DNA from: Vibrio sp. Hep-1b-8
GTDB taxonomy: Bacteria; Pseudomonadota; Gammaproteobacteria; Enterobacterales; Vibrionaceae
Direction of reading: 5' to 3'
Assembly: GCF_006124995.1 (NCBI RefSeq)
Contig: NZ_QEWN01000112.1
Location: 1 to 64,000 of the forward strand
DNA length: 64,000 nt
Shown one piece after another: positions 44,565 to 54,206 of the stretch. The translations under genes and the position numbers were made by a program. The number at the start of each line of letters is the position of its first letter. Position 1 is the stretch's first letter. Under the pieces are notes generated by a model. It was not told the origin of the DNA and did no database searches. It saw nothing but the letters and a program-made list of their open reading frames with translations.

Positions 44565-45719
44565 TTGAATAGTTTACAGGTTTCACTGTGGCGACTGAGT
44601 AATGTGTCGTTGGTTGGATTAACGGCGTCTGCGCACGCAGAGCAAAGCACTTATAACATGACACAAGGTGTCACGGATATTAGCGAACAGGTTTACGATT
44701 TGCACATGCTGATATTCTACATCTGTTGTGCAATTGCAGTTGTCGTGTTTGGTGTGATGTTTTACTCCATGTACCACCACCGCAAGTCTAAGGGTGCCGT
44801 TGCCGCCCATTTTCACGAAAGCACCAAAGTTGAAGTTATCTGGACGGTGATTCCTATCGTTATCCTTGTGCTTATGGCGATACCCGCGACCAAAACCTTG
44901 GTTGCTATGGAAGATACGTCTCAGTCCGATCTCACCATCAAGATAACCGGCTCCCAATGGAAGTGGCACTACAGCTATTTTGATCAGGATGTTGAGTTCT
45001 TTAGTCTGCTCGCGACCAGTCAGAAGGCAATAGATGGTATCGAAGAGAAAGGCGCGAATTATCTGCTTGAAGTGGACAATCCGCTTGTTTTGCCGATCAA
45101 TCGTAAAGTCCGTTTTCTGATGACATCCGATGATGTGATTCACTCGTGGTGGGTACCGGACTTTGCCGTTAAAAAAGATACGATTCCTGGTTTTATTAAT
45201 GAAGCATGGACACGGATTGATAAGCCAGGGGTTTATCGAGGTCAGTGTGCCGAACTGTGTGGTCGGGCGCACGGATTTATGCCAATCGTCGTTCATGCGA
45301 TGGAGGAACAAGAGTACGACGCATGGCTGATTGCCAAGAAAGCGGAAATCGCTCAGGCCAAGCAAGAAGCGGCGGCTTCTCTGACGGCTTCCCTGTCTCT
45401 TGAAGAGTTAATGACCCTAGGCGAGAAAATCTACTTAGATCGATGCGCTGTGTGTCACCAAGCAAATGGTGCGGGGATCCCTGGCGCATTTCCTGCCATT
45501 ACCGCAAGTAAAGTGGCAACAGGGGATGTGACTGGACACATAGATATTGTGACTAATGGTCGTGCGGGCACCGCGATGCAGGCTTTTGCTAATCAATTGA
45601 CTGACAAGGAAATTGCCGCCGTGGTGACTTATCAACGTAATGGCTTGGGCAACAGTGTCGGAGACTTGGTTCAGGCAGCGGATGTCAACCAATTTAAGGC
45701 GTCTAAGGAGGGGCAATGA
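44565..45719 (+). CDS. coxB: Cytochrome c oxidase subunit II with fused cytochrome c domain
   Basis: A 384-residue caa3-type subunit II. A short signal sequence ends SAHA; two membrane helices follow (about 46-68 and 88-108); the cupredoxin domain carries the CuA site with His in [14 protein letters not shown] and [14 protein letters not shown]-terminal cytochrome c domain has the haem site CAVCH ([16 protein letters not shown]) and a Met ligand probably in GTAMQAF. The start is TTG 44565 because GGGGAGG lies four bases upstream. First gene of the operon; the stop overlaps coxA (ATGA). Confidence 0.93.
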   Translation: MNSLQVSLWRLSNVSLVGLTASAHAEQSTYNMTQGVTDISEQVYDLHMLIFYICCAIAVVVFGVMFYSMYHHRKSKGAVAAHFHESTKVEVIWTVIPIVILVLMAIPATKTLVAMEDTSQSDLTIKITGSQWKWHYSYFDQDVEFFSLLATSQKAIDGIEEKGANYLLEVDNPLVLPINRKVRFLMTSDDVIHSWWVPDFAVKKDTIPGFINEAWTRIDKPGVYRGQCAELCGRAHGFMPIVVHAMEEQEYDAWLIAKKAEIAQAKQEAAASLTASLSLEELMTLGEKIYLDRCAVCHQANGAGIPGAFPAITASKVATGDVTGHIDIVTNGRAGTAMQAFANQLTDKEIAAVVTYQRNGLGNSVGDLVQAADVNQFKASKEGQ

Positions 45720-47374
45720 AAACGTCCAAACCTGATTCTATCGTAGAAGATAAATCCAAATCAGCGCCTGTTGCAGACGCCGATATCAGTCGAGCCAACA
45801 GCACGATTGCGATTGATGAACATGAGCATCATGAGGCTCCGAAAGGGATTACTCGTTGGCTCTACTCAACCAATCATAAGGATATAGGCACACTTTATCT
45901 CTGGTTCAGCTTTATTATGTTCCTGACTGGTGGGGCGATGGCGATGATCATTCGCGCCGAGCTATTCCAGCCTGGCTTGCAATTGGTTGAGCCACAGTTT
46001 TTCAACCAGATGACCACGGTTCATGGTCTGGTGATGGTATTTGGTGCAGTAATGCCAGCATTTACCGGACTGGCAAACTGGATGATCCCAATGATGATTG
46101 GCGCTCCGGATATGGCACTGCCACGAATGAACAATCTTAGTTTTTGGATCTTACCTTTTGCCTTCCTGATCCTACTCGCGTCACTGTTCACCGAAGGAGG
46201 CGGTCCGGACTTCGGCTGGACCTTCTATGCGCCGCTGTCGACCACTTATGGCCCAGACAGTACTGCGTTGTTTGTCTTTTCAGTCCATATCATGGGCATC
46301 AGTTCGATCATGGGTGCGATTAACGTTATCGTAACCATAGTGAATATGCGCGCTCCGGGTATGACCTGGTTTAAAATGCCAATGTTCGTCTGGACCTGGT
46401 TAATCACCGCATTCCTTCTTATCGCGGTTATGCCAGTGCTGGCCGGAGCGGTGACCATGGTTCTGACGGACAAGTACTTTGGCACCTCATTCTTTGATGC
46501 CGCGGGCGGTGGTGACCCGGTCATGTTCCAGCATATTTTCTGGTTCTTCGGCCACCCTGAAGTGTACATCATGATCTTGCCGTCCTTCGGTATCATCTCA
46601 GCGATTATTCCTGCCTTTAGTGGTAAGAAACTGTTTGGCTACCACTCGATGGTTTACGCGACCTGTAGTATTGCCCTGCTGTCATTCCTTGTCTGGGCGC
46701 ACCATATGTTCACTACCGGTATGCCAGTTTTTGCTGAACTGTTCTTCATGTATTGCACCATGCTGATTGCGGTACCGACCGGGGTTAAGGTGTTTAACTG
46801 GGTTGCGACCATGTGGCGAGGTGCAATGACGTTTGAGACGCCGATGCTGTTTGCGATTGCCTTTATCATTCTATTCACCATCGGTGGTTTTTCTGGTCTG
46901 ATGCTGGCGATTGTTCCGGCAGATTTCCAGTATCACGATACCTACTTTGTAGTGGCGCACTTCCATTATGTTCTGGTATCTGGTGCGGTGTTTTCCATCA
47001 TGGCAGCGGCCTACTACTGGTTACCGAAATGGACAGGGCATATGTATGACCACAAGCTGAGTCTGTGGCACTTCTGGTGTTCGGTAATTTCAGTCAATGT
47101 GCTGTTCTTCCCAATGCACTTCCTCGGTCTGGCAGGTATGCCACGTCGAATCCCGGATTATGCGATTCAGTTTGCCGATGTGAATCAGATCGTTTCCATT
47201 GGTGGATTTGCCTTTGGCCTATCGCAACTGATCTTCCTCTGGTTGGTGATTAAGTGCATCAAAGGCGGCGAGAAAGTTTCTGAGAAACCATGGGAACGTG
47301 CTGAAGGTCTGGAGTGGACCGTGCCAAGCCCGGCGCCGCATCATACTTTCTCCACACCACCGAAGATCGACTAG
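45716..47374 (+). CDS. coxA: Cytochrome c oxidase subunit I
   Basis: The 552-residue catalytic subunit (haem a, haem a3-CuB). Twelve helices; haem ligand His in [12 protein letters not shown]-channel Asp in [16 protein letters not shown], CuB His and cross-linked Tyr in [12 protein letters not shown], CuB histidines in WAHHMFTTG, and [14 protein letters not shown] with haem a3 and haem a ligands. This is an A-type haem-copper oxidase. The start overlaps coxB by four bases. Confidence 0.96.
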   Translation: MKTSKPDSIVEDKSKSAPVADADISRANSTIAIDEHEHHEAPKGITRWLYSTNHKDIGTLYLWFSFIMFLTGGAMAMIIRAELFQPGLQLVEPQFFNQMTTVHGLVMVFGAVMPAFTGLANWMIPMMIGAPDMALPRMNNLSFWILPFAFLILLASLFTEGGGPDFGWTFYAPLSTTYGPDSTALFVFSVHIMGISSIMGAINVIVTIVNMRAPGMTWFKMPMFVWTWLITAFLLIAVMPVLAGAVTMVLTDKYFGTSFFDAAGGGDPVMFQHIFWFFGHPEVYIMILPSFGIISAIIPAFSGKKLFGYHSMVYATCSIALLSFLVWAHHMFTTGMPVFAELFFMYCTMLIAVPTGVKVFNWVATMWRGAMTFETPMLFAIAFIILFTIGGFSGLMLAIVPADFQYHDTYFVVAHFHYVLVSGAVFSIMAAAYYWLPKWTGHMYDHKLSLWHFWCSVISVNVLFFPMHFLGLAGMPRRIPDYAIQFADVNQIVSIGGFAFGLSQLIFLWLVIKCIKGGEKVSEKPWERAEGLEWTVPSPAPHHTFSTPPKID

Positions 47375-47383
47375 GAGCGGGTC

Positions 47384-47986
47384 ATGCAAGGACAAGCAAA
47401 ATCGCATCGAACTCTGACACTCAAGCTATGTGCTGCGGTAGTGGCTATGTTTGGCTTCGGTTTTGCTTTGGTCCCGTTATATGACGTGATGTGCGATGCA
47501 TTAGGAATCAATGGAAAAACCAACAGTGAGTCTGTGCTACAACCACAAGGTATGGTTCCTGACACATCACGTCTCATTCGGGTCGAATTTATGGCCCACA
47601 ATAATCAGGGTATTCCCTGGTCGTTTGTCCCTGAGCAAGCGTTTATGGAAGTGCATCCGGGGCAAGTTATTCAGACTGCCTATCATGCAAAGAACCTTTC
47701 GCCAAAAGATATAGTTGGCCAGGCGGTCCCATCGGTATCGCCTGGGTTAGGGGCTACCTATTTCAATAAAATTGAGTGTTTCTGTTTTAACCAGCAGCCG
47801 TTACAGGCAAATGCCCAAGCTGAGATGCCACTGATTTTTTATATTGAACCGGATATTCCCGACACCATCCATACCCTGACTTTGTCCTATACCCTTTATG
47901 ACATTAGTGAAAAAGTAGCGACAACAGAGTTAGCCAAGGTCTCATCAAATGCGGTGGATGAGACAGTGCAAGGAGCGACACAATGA
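47384..47986 (+). CDS. ctaG: Cytochrome c oxidase assembly protein CtaG/Cox11
   Basis: Delivers copper to the CuB centre of subunit I. A 200-residue protein with one N-terminal anchor helix (LCAAVVAMFGFGFALVPLYDV) and a periplasmic beta domain. The copper-binding cysteines are in KIECFCFNQQ, and MPLIFYIEPDIP is the family motif. It lies 9 bp after coxA; the stop overlaps coxC (ATGA). Confidence 0.94.
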   Translation: MQGQAKSHRTLTLKLCAAVVAMFGFGFALVPLYDVMCDALGINGKTNSESVLQPQGMVPDTSRLIRVEFMAHNNQGIPWSFVPEQAFMEVHPGQVIQTAYHAKNLSPKDIVGQAVPSVSPGLGATYFNKIECFCFNQQPLQANAQAEMPLIFYIEPDIPDTIHTLTLSYTLYDISEKVATTELAKVSSNAVDETVQGATQ

Positions 47987-48867
47987 GTTCTAAACATCAA
48001 CCCTACTATGTCCCAGCGCAAAGCAGTTGGCCTATTGTTGGCGCAGTCTCTCTCTTTCTTATTGCCGTCGGTGCCGGTTTGACGGTGCAAAATATGGCGG
48101 AGGGGGGAGATGGCAGTGTGTTCGGAAAACTGATCCTGCTGGCCGGGTTTATCTTCCTGCTATATATGTTCGCTGGCTGGTTTAGTAGTGTGATTACTGA
48201 GTCAATGAGTGGTAAATACTCAGCTCAGTTATCGCGCTCGTTCAGGCAGGGAATGAGTTGGTTTATCTTCTCTGAAATCATGTTCTTTGGTGCGTTTTTT
48301 GGCGCGCTTTTTTATGCGCGAATGATTTCGGTACCCTGGTTAGGTGGTGCGGGCAACAATGCCATGACTCACGAGGTGATTTGGCCTGCCTTTGAAGCCT
48401 TATGGCCGTTGACCACGACTCCAGACGGGACAACGACAACGGCAATGTCGTGGCAGGGTATCCCATTAATCAATACCATATTGCTGCTCACATCGTCAGT
48501 GACTTTGCACATGGCACATATCAGTCTGGAGCAGAACAAACGTATGGCGCTGATTGTGTGGCTGGAAATTACCATTGTTCTGGCTGGCTTCTTCCTCTAC
48601 TACCAAGGCGTAGAGTATGTTCACGCCTATCAGGATCTCGGGCTCACCTTGCAGTCCGGTGTTTATGGTAACACCTTTTTCCTACTGACCGGCTTCCATG
48701 GCATGCACGTATTGCTCGGCACCCTATTCTTAATTGTATTGCTGGCAAGGGTGGCGAAGGATCACTTTACGCCAAAGGAACATTTTGCCTTTCAGGCTGG
48801 CAGTTGGTACTGGCATTTCGTCGATGTGGTATGGCTGTGTCTCTTTGTGTTTGTTTACGTTCTTTAA
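47983..48867 (+). CDS. coxC: Cytochrome c oxidase subunit III
   Basis: A 294-residue membrane protein with seven helices. SSWPIVGAVSLFLIAVGAG, FRQGMSWFIFSEIMFFGAFF, TGFHGMHVLLGTLFL and SWYWHFVDVVWLCLFVFVYVL are characteristic of subunit III; the last is its end motif. Four-base overlap with ctaG. Confidence 0.95.
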   Translation: MSSKHQPYYVPAQSSWPIVGAVSLFLIAVGAGLTVQNMAEGGDGSVFGKLILLAGFIFLLYMFAGWFSSVITESMSGKYSAQLSRSFRQGMSWFIFSEIMFFGAFFGALFYARMISVPWLGGAGNNAMTHEVIWPAFEALWPLTTTPDGTTTTAMSWQGIPLINTILLLTSSVTLHMAHISLEQNKRMALIVWLEITIVLAGFFLYYQGVEYVHAYQDLGLTLQSGVYGNTFFLLTGFHGMHVLLGTLFLIVLLARVAKDHFTPKEHFAFQAGSWYWHFVDVVWLCLFVFVYVL

Positions 48868-48876
48868 CACTTGATA

Positions 48877-48900
48877 GTGCGCCCGTTAGTAGGGGCGCAC
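48877..48900. terminator. Hairpin behind coxC, overlapping the end of the DUF2909 gene
   Basis: Perfect 8-bp stem GTGCGCCC / GGGCGCAC with an eight-base loop, no strong T-run. It may reduce, but probably does not stop, transcription into the later cox genes. Confidence 0.4.
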
Positions 48901-49131
48901 ATTTGGCTCAATTAAGCCGCTTAGCAGAGCGGCGACCATCAACACGACTGCGAGAGCAGAAAGGAAAACACGACGACCGAGATAGAAACTCATCGGTTTG
49001 TCATCTTCAGGGGGTTCGTTGGAGTCTTCATTTGAATCAGGCCCTTTGACCATCTCAAACATCGCTCGACCGAGGTTGATTAAGATGAAAAGTAGCAGCA
49101 ATACCAATACCAGTTTGAAGATGAATACCAT
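48886..49131 (-). CDS. DUF2909 twin-transmembrane protein
   Basis: An 81-residue protein with two helices (FIFKLVLVLLLLFILINLG and VFLSALAVVLMVAALLSGLI) joined by an acidic loop, ending PNVRPY. DUF2909 proteins recur in cytochrome c oxidase clusters; their function is not known. It is antisense to the operon. Its start codon (CAT at 49129-49131 on the plus strand) overlaps the likely ATG of the SURF1 gene (49130-49132). Confidence 0.8.
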   Translation of the reverse strand: MVFIFKLVLVLLLLFILINLGRAMFEMVKGPDSNEDSNEPPEDDKPMSFYLGRRVFLSALAVVLMVAALLSGLIEPNVRPY

Positions 49132-49870
49132 GAGACGGTCCTTTGTTTCTCACATAAGAATTGGGCGAATTATTGTTGTTTGTGCATTAACTGTGGTTGC
49201 CTTTTCGATATTGGTCAACTTGGGCTTGTGGCAATTATCCCGGGCAGAAGAAAAAAGCGAAATAGAGCAACAGGTTAATCAGAGAGAACAATTTCCGGCG
49301 ATTTCACTGGAGCAATTGAGTGACCAAATGGTAGTAAATCCAGTCGGGATCAGAGTCCATTTCAACGCTCAGCCAATCAAAGGAAAGTACTTGTTACTGG
49401 ATAACCAGAATTTTGAGGGAAAAGTGGGGTATCTGGCATTGCAGCTGACACGGAGTGAAGGTGGCAAGATGGTTTTAGTTGAGAGAGGGTTTGTAGCTGC
49501 CCCCGCGTTTCGCAGCGACCTCCCTGACGTGAGCTGGCTGGATCACCCTCAAGCATTGAATGGACGTTTGTATCGTAAGTCAGCGAACCCACTGAGTCAT
49601 GACTTGCTGCTTGAATCAGGCTCTGTCAGTCGTATTCAAAACCTTAACTTTGAGCAGTTAGAGCAGCATTGGCAGGTGAGTATTGAACCCTACGTGATTC
49701 AGCCGATGAGTGAAAGTTGGCCGTATCCGCAACCTTGGCAACCAGTGTCGATGAACTCAGAGAAACATCGAGGTTACGCGGTACAGTGGTTTGCGATGGC
49801 AGCGGCGTTAGCTGTTCTCAGCGGTCTGCTACTGCTGCGTACCATCAGAAAAGGAGCAACACATGATTAA
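49130..49870 (+). CDS. SURF1-family cytochrome oxidase biogenesis protein
   Basis: A 246-residue protein with an N-terminal helix (IVVCALTVVAFSILVNLGLWQLSRAEEK, the family's GxWQxxR-type motif) and a C-terminal helix (WFAMAAALAVLSGLLLL), with the periplasmic domain between. SURF1 helps insert haem A into subunit I. The open frame extends to 48998, but that part is antisense to the DUF2909 gene and has no SURF1 character. I choose ATG 49130; ATG 49121 is possible. The stop overlaps the next gene by eight bases. Confidence 0.9.
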   Translation: MRRSFVSHIRIGRIIVVCALTVVAFSILVNLGLWQLSRAEEKSEIEQQVNQREQFPAISLEQLSDQMVVNPVGIRVHFNAQPIKGKYLLLDNQNFEGKVGYLALQLTRSEGGKMVLVERGFVAAPAFRSDLPDVSWLDHPQALNGRLYRKSANPLSHDLLLESGSVSRIQNLNFEQLEQHWQVSIEPYVIQPMSESWPYPQPWQPVSMNSEKHRGYAVQWFAMAAALAVLSGLLLLRTIRKGATHD

Positions 49871-50411
49871 TCCAGTTTATCGGGGAAGAATTATTTTCAT
49901 TGGTTTAGTTGTGATGTTCGCTTTACCTGCGATTATCGCTAAGACTGTACTGTCACAGCATTGGTATCAATCTGGAGTGACCAACAAAGGTGAGTTGATT
50001 GAGCCTGTCGCGACACTGGAGTCGCTTGGTATTGCCAATCCGTACCAACAGAGTCAATGGCAACTTGGTTATGTGATTCCCCCTGAGTGTGATGAGTTTT
50101 GTCAGCAGCAGGTCTATCTGCTAGGCCAGAGCCATTTAGCACTAGGCAAGTATCAGCAGCGTGTTCAGCCGGTATTGTTGGTGACAGGGCAGAGTGCCGC
50201 TATTGAGGTGGAAAAGGGCAAGTACGCGCAACTTATGGTGAATCAGGACTTTGAGCAGATCGTTCACCCATTTGAATACGTGATTGTTGATCCACTCGGG
50301 CAACTGGTGATGCGTTATCCACGTGTGAAATCACAATCTGAATTGGTGTCCCAGAGTAAAGGGCTGCTCGCCGATTTACGCAAATTGCTTAAGTTATCTC
50401 GTGTAGGCTAA
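49863..50411 (+). CDS. Cox-operon membrane protein, possible degenerate Sco-like thioredoxin fold
   Basis: A 182-residue protein with one N-terminal helix (IIFIGLVVMFALPAIIA) and a periplasmic domain. Homologues in vibrios are annotated only as cytochrome-oxidase associated. The domain has WQLGYVIPPECDEFCQQQ with Cys76 and Cys80 (CxxxC), a helix, PVLLVTG, and His135 shortly before FEYVIVDPLGQLVMRYP. The order CxxxC, then His, then IDPxG matches Sco copper chaperones, which load CuA. No ordinary Sco gene is in this operon. The similarity is by eye and weak outside these points. Confidence 0.55.
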   Translation: MINPVYRGRIIFIGLVVMFALPAIIAKTVLSQHWYQSGVTNKGELIEPVATLESLGIANPYQQSQWQLGYVIPPECDEFCQQQVYLLGQSHLALGKYQQRVQPVLLVTGQSAAIEVEKGKYAQLMVNQDFEQIVHPFEYVIVDPLGQLVMRYPRVKSQSELVSQSKGLLADLRKLLKLSRVG

Positions 50412-50428
50412 CCGCAAGGAGTGCGGAT

Positions 50429-51469
50429 ATGAAGTTAATACACTTAGTTAGATTCAGCTTAATCCTGACCTTTATTGTCGTCATGTTAGGTGCATATACA
50501 CGTCTTGCTGACGCAGGACTGGGCTGCCCCGATTGGCCCGGTTGTTATGGACATCTGACCGTGCCCAACGAACAACATGAAATCGCCCTTGCACAGTCAC
50601 TCTACCCCTCACTGACTGTTGAAGCGGATAAAGCCTGGCTTGAGATGATCCATCGCTACTTCGCGGGCACACTAGGGCTAGTTGTATTTGCCATTAGCGT
50701 TATCGCGATCAAGAGTCGTCAGCTATCGTATCTGCTCGCTTCGTCGATATCCGTCGTGGTGATATTTCAGGCCCTACTGGGTATGTGGACTGTCACTATG
50801 AAACTGATGCCGATTGTGGTGATGGGCCATCTGCTCGGAGGGTTTACTCTGTTTAGCTTATTGGCCATTACTCACTGGAAACTTCAGGCTAACGAACGTA
50901 CTGACGCACCACCGCAGACGAGTAACGACAACGGCTTGAGACTCTTAGCTGGTGCGACCTTGCTGGTGGTCATCGGTCAGATTGCTCTGGGTGGCTGGAC
51001 ATCGTCTAACTATGCTGCGTTGATGTGTACCACATTGCCGATTTGTCAGGGAGATTGGGTCGCTCATCTCGACTTCCCGCGAGCATTTGAGTTGATTCAG
51101 CCTAAACAAGAAAGTTATGAATTCGGAACGCTGGATTATGGTGCTCGAATGACGATTCATGTCACCCATCGCTTTGGCGCTCTGTTGGTTACCTTAATGG
51201 TGACGGCTCTGGCCTATCGCTTATGGGCAACCCAAGTAACCGATTTTCGTAAGGTCACCATCTCATTATTGATTATGTTAGTGGTGCAAATTGCACTAGG
51301 AATTGGCAACGTTGTGCTGAGCTTACCTCTCGTGGTTGCCGTCGCACATAACCTTGGTGCGGCAATGTTGCTGATCATTGTATTACGGACTAACTATCTG
51401 CTTTGGCAATCTGAATCGCTCACTTCACCTAGTGCACGCCTGTACCGTAAGGAGAATGCTCATGAGTAA
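50429..51469 (+). CDS. ctaA: Haem A synthase
   Basis: Oxidises the C8 methyl of haem O to make haem A. A 346-residue protein with eight helices. [23 protein letters not shown] is the first conserved block with its cysteine pair; haem-ligand histidines occur in [34 protein letters not shown] and [11 protein letters not shown]. The gene overlaps the next by eight bases (ATGAGTAA), so they are coupled. Confidence 0.94.
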   Translation: MKLIHLVRFSLILTFIVVMLGAYTRLADAGLGCPDWPGCYGHLTVPNEQHEIALAQSLYPSLTVEADKAWLEMIHRYFAGTLGLVVFAISVIAIKSRQLSYLLASSISVVVIFQALLGMWTVTMKLMPIVVMGHLLGGFTLFSLLAITHWKLQANERTDAPPQTSNDNGLRLLAGATLLVVIGQIALGGWTSSNYAALMCTTLPICQGDWVAHLDFPRAFELIQPKQESYEFGTLDYGARMTIHVTHRFGALLVTLMVTALAYRLWATQVTDFRKVTISLLIMLVVQIALGIGNVVLSLPLVVAVAHNLGAAMLLIIVLRTNYLLWQSESLTSPSARLYRKENAHE

Positions 51470-52358
51470 ATCTATTTCTGCCACCCATGTGGAACCGCGA
51501 GCATTATGGCGCAGCTATCTGGCGCTAACCAAACCGAAGGTGGTGGTGCTAATGTTGCTGACTGCCTTGGTCGGGATGTGTTTCGCAGTACCGGGTACTT
51601 TGCCTGCGACTTATACCATACTTGGACTGACCGGAATTGGACTGATGGCGGGCTCTGCCGCCGCATTTAACCACCTTATTGATCAGCGTATTGATGCCAT
51701 TATGGCTCGAACCTATCAGCGTCCACTGCCTTCTGGTGAGATTAAATCGAGCCATGTATTTATGTTTGCGCTGGCGATAGGTGTTGTGGGGTTTGTTGTG
51801 CTTTACGCCGGAGTGAATGCATTAACGGCTTGGCTGACCTTCGCTAGCTTGCTTGGCTATGCGGTGGTTTACACCCTCTATTTAAAACGAGCGACACCGC
51901 AAAACATTGTTATTGCGGGTATCGCTGGTGCGATGCCACCGCTATTAGGCTGGACCGCAGTGACCGGCGAGCTACATGCTCATGCCTGGTTGCTGGTGAT
52001 GATTATCTTCATCTGGACGCCACCACACTTCTGGGCTTTGGCGATCCATCGTAAAGAAGATTATGCCAAAGCAGATATTCCGATGTTGCCAGTAACTCAT
52101 GGGGTCGAGTACACCAAAACCTCCATTCTGCTCTACACGATTCTGCTGTTTTTAATCTGCTTGTTACCGTTTTTGGTCGAAATGGCAGGCGTCTTTTATC
52201 TTACGGCTTCATCGATACTCTGCTCGATGTTTGTATGGCATGCCTGGAAACTTAAGTTTAGCGATGAACCAAGTCGGGCGATTAAGACGTTCGTGTTTTC
52301 TATCTACCACTTGATGCTACTGTTCGTCGCTCTATTGATTGATCATTACTTTATGTAA
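51462..52358 (+). CDS. ctaB: Protohaem IX farnesyltransferase (haem O synthase)
   Basis: Adds a farnesyl group to haem B. A 298-residue UbiA-family membrane enzyme. [20 protein letters not shown] starts it; [23 protein letters not shown] holds the first Asp-rich prenyl-diphosphate site; [28 protein letters not shown] is the second. The start is ATG 51462 with AAGGAG upstream; the longer frame to 51378 is inside ctaA. Last gene of the cox operon. Confidence 0.95.
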   Translation: MSKSISATHVEPRALWRSYLALTKPKVVVLMLLTALVGMCFAVPGTLPATYTILGLTGIGLMAGSAAAFNHLIDQRIDAIMARTYQRPLPSGEIKSSHVFMFALAIGVVGFVVLYAGVNALTAWLTFASLLGYAVVYTLYLKRATPQNIVIAGIAGAMPPLLGWTAVTGELHAHAWLLVMIIFIWTPPHFWALAIHRKEDYAKADIPMLPVTHGVEYTKTSILLYTILLFLICLLPFLVEMAGVFYLTASSILCSMFVWHAWKLKFSDEPSRAIKTFVFSIYHLMLLFVALLIDHYFM

Positions 52359-52381
52359 TCGCTGGTCTCAGGTTGAAGTGG

Positions 52382-53293
52382 TTAGCGCTGCAGATGCATG
52401 AGACTGCGCTTTTCAATACCCTTAAACAGCAGCGACAAGGACATACACAGGGTGAAATAAGCCAGTCCGACGATCAGCCAGATTTCAAAAATTAAGCCAG
52501 AAGAGTTGGCAATTTCGGTACCGACAAACGTCATTTCCTGAATCGAAATCAGTGACACAATCGAGGTGTCTTTTATTAAGGATATTGCCTGTCCCGCCAG
52601 CGCAGGGGTGATCGCTGCTAATACCTGTGGTGCAATGACGTAGCGGTATTTTGCCCAACAAGATAAACCTAAAGAGTCAGCCGCTTCCCACTGTCCCTGG
52701 GCGATGCTGCTCAGGCCAGAGCGCACCACTTCGGCAACATACGCTGAAGACAACAGACCCACACATAGAATCCCTGACAGGAGGTTTTCCCACAGGCTTG
52801 CCGGACCAAACAGAAAGTTCTGAACCACGTTTATGTCGCCGCTGTGTTGGCGAAGTATCTGGTCAAGTCCAAGTAAAGGGATTAACTGGTTAGAAATAAA
52901 GAAATAGAAAATAAACACAAATACCAAAGGTGGTATGTTGCGAATTAACTGAACGAATGCATTGTAAGGCATGCGCAAGATTGCAATACTCGAATGTCTT
53001 GCTATACCCAAGGCGATGCCTAAGCTCAATGCCAACAACATTCCCCAAATACTAATGCGCAGTGTCGAAATCAATCCCTGAAAAAAGTAGGGCAGTGAGC
53101 CATCTGAGCGAGGAGTAAAGATTAACTCAATCGCATCATGCCAGCGCCAGTTATAGTTTACTCCCGCGACAGAGCGTTGATAGAGCCAGAACCCAGCAGC
53201 TATCAAGATCAGAATCAGCATAATATCGAGCTTGTTAAATGTGCGTTTCGTCGCGGCTAATGATGGCTGAGGGAGTGATTTCGCTTTAGACAC
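52382..53293 (-). CDS. Polar amino-acid ABC importer, permease subunit
   Basis: A 303-residue HisM/GltK-type permease. QGLISTLRISIWGMLLALSLGIALGIAR starts the transmembrane region. FVQLIRNIPPLVFVFIFYF is the conserved early loop; EVVRSGLSSIAQGQWEAADSLGLS is the EAA loop that contacts the ATPase. Last gene of a four-gene operon on the minus strand (ATPase, permease, binding protein, permease). Longer N-terminus than the other permease. Confidence 0.88.
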   Translation of the reverse strand: MSKAKSLPQPSLAATKRTFNKLDIMLILILIAAGFWLYQRSVAGVNYNWRWHDAIELIFTPRSDGSLPYFFQGLISTLRISIWGMLLALSLGIALGIARHSSIAILRMPYNAFVQLIRNIPPLVFVFIFYFFISNQLIPLLGLDQILRQHSGDINVVQNFLFGPASLWENLLSGILCVGLLSSAYVAEVVRSGLSSIAQGQWEAADSLGLSCWAKYRYVIAPQVLAAITPALAGQAISLIKDTSIVSLISIQEMTFVGTEIANSSGLIFEIWLIVGLAYFTLCMSLSLLFKGIEKRSLMHLQR

Positions 53294-53354
53294 CTAGTGT
53301 TACTTCCTAGTTGTAGCCCTAGTCACTTAATATAAGTGACCAGGGCTAATGTGA

Positions 53355-54194
53355 TTATTGACCTGAGGCGATTTGGTTCTGCCAATCAAGAGTAGAGAAC
53401 CAGTACTCGTAACGCTCTTTCAACCAGCCATCTTCAGTACGTGCCTGAATCCAACTATTAAAGAAAGCTTCTTTGTCACTTTCACCTAAGCGCACGGCAA
53501 ATGCTTCGTTACCCTTAGACAAACGATCGGTGAAGGGAATAAAAAGCTTATCGCTGTTTTTCACTGTTTCATGTTCAGGCTTAGGGCTCGACGCTATTAC
53601 CGCGTGCGCGTTGCCGTTAAGCACTTCCTGGAACGCTTGTGCATCGTCATCAAACTGAAGAATTTTCGCTTTCGGGAAAGTTTCTCGTGCTACCTGTACA
53701 GTAAATGCCCCACGGCGAGCGGCGATTTTTACCCGGCGAGAATCGAAGTCACTCAGCTGAGAAAAACCTTCAGCTAACTCTTTGTTCGCTGCTACCTGAA
53801 CGCCTGAATGAGAATATGGAGAGGTGAAAAGGACACTTTTTGCGCGTTCAGGAGTAATGCTCATACCACCGATGATAACGTCGAACTTCTGAGCCAATAG
53901 CGCTGGAATAATGCCATCCCAGGCTGTAGGGACAAACTCAACTTTCCAACCTGAATCGGCTGCCAGTCGGTTAGCGACATCAATTTCAAAGCCGATTAAA
54001 TCACCCTGTTTATCTCGCATTGCCCAAGGGACGAAAGTCGACATACCAACTCTTAGGGTTCCGCGCTCATTAATCTTATCAAGATTCGGAGTGTCAGATG
54101 CCAGACTCGGCAAGCTAATAGCCAGGCCTAACAGTGCGGTAATTGCGGCTTTAAAACCTTTACCCCTTAATAATGCTCTTCCAATGTTTCGCAT
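53355..54194 (-). CDS. Amino-acid ABC importer, periplasmic binding protein
   Basis: A 279-residue precursor with signal peptide (FKAAITALLGLAISLPSLAS). The family-3 solute-binding fold shows GTLRVGMSTFVPWAMRDKQG, GFEIDVANRLAADSG, FVPTAWDGIIPALLAQKFD and VIIGGMSITPERAKSV. It binds a polar amino acid and delivers it to the two permeases. The exact ligand cannot be assigned. It lies between the two permease genes. Confidence 0.9.
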   Translation of the reverse strand: MRNIGRALLRGKGFKAAITALLGLAISLPSLASDTPNLDKINERGTLRVGMSTFVPWAMRDKQGDLIGFEIDVANRLAADSGWKVEFVPTAWDGIIPALLAQKFDVIIGGMSITPERAKSVLFTSPYSHSGVQVAANKELAEGFSQLSDFDSRRVKIAARRGAFTVQVARETFPKAKILQFDDDAQAFQEVLNGNAHAVIASSPKPEHETVKNSDKLFIPFTDRLSKGNEAFAVRLGESDKEAFFNSWIQARTEDGWLKERYEYWFSTLDWQNQIASGQ

Positions 54195-54206
54195 AGTAAT
54201 TTTCCT

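Noticed and set aside
44619..45365. 248-codon reverse frame over coxB
   Set aside because: Composition is that of an antisense shadow; coxB on the other strand is unmistakable.
48998..49129. N-terminal extension of the SURF1 frame
   Set aside because: Ser/Asn-rich, antisense to DUF2909 and unlike SURF1; the gene is started at 49130.
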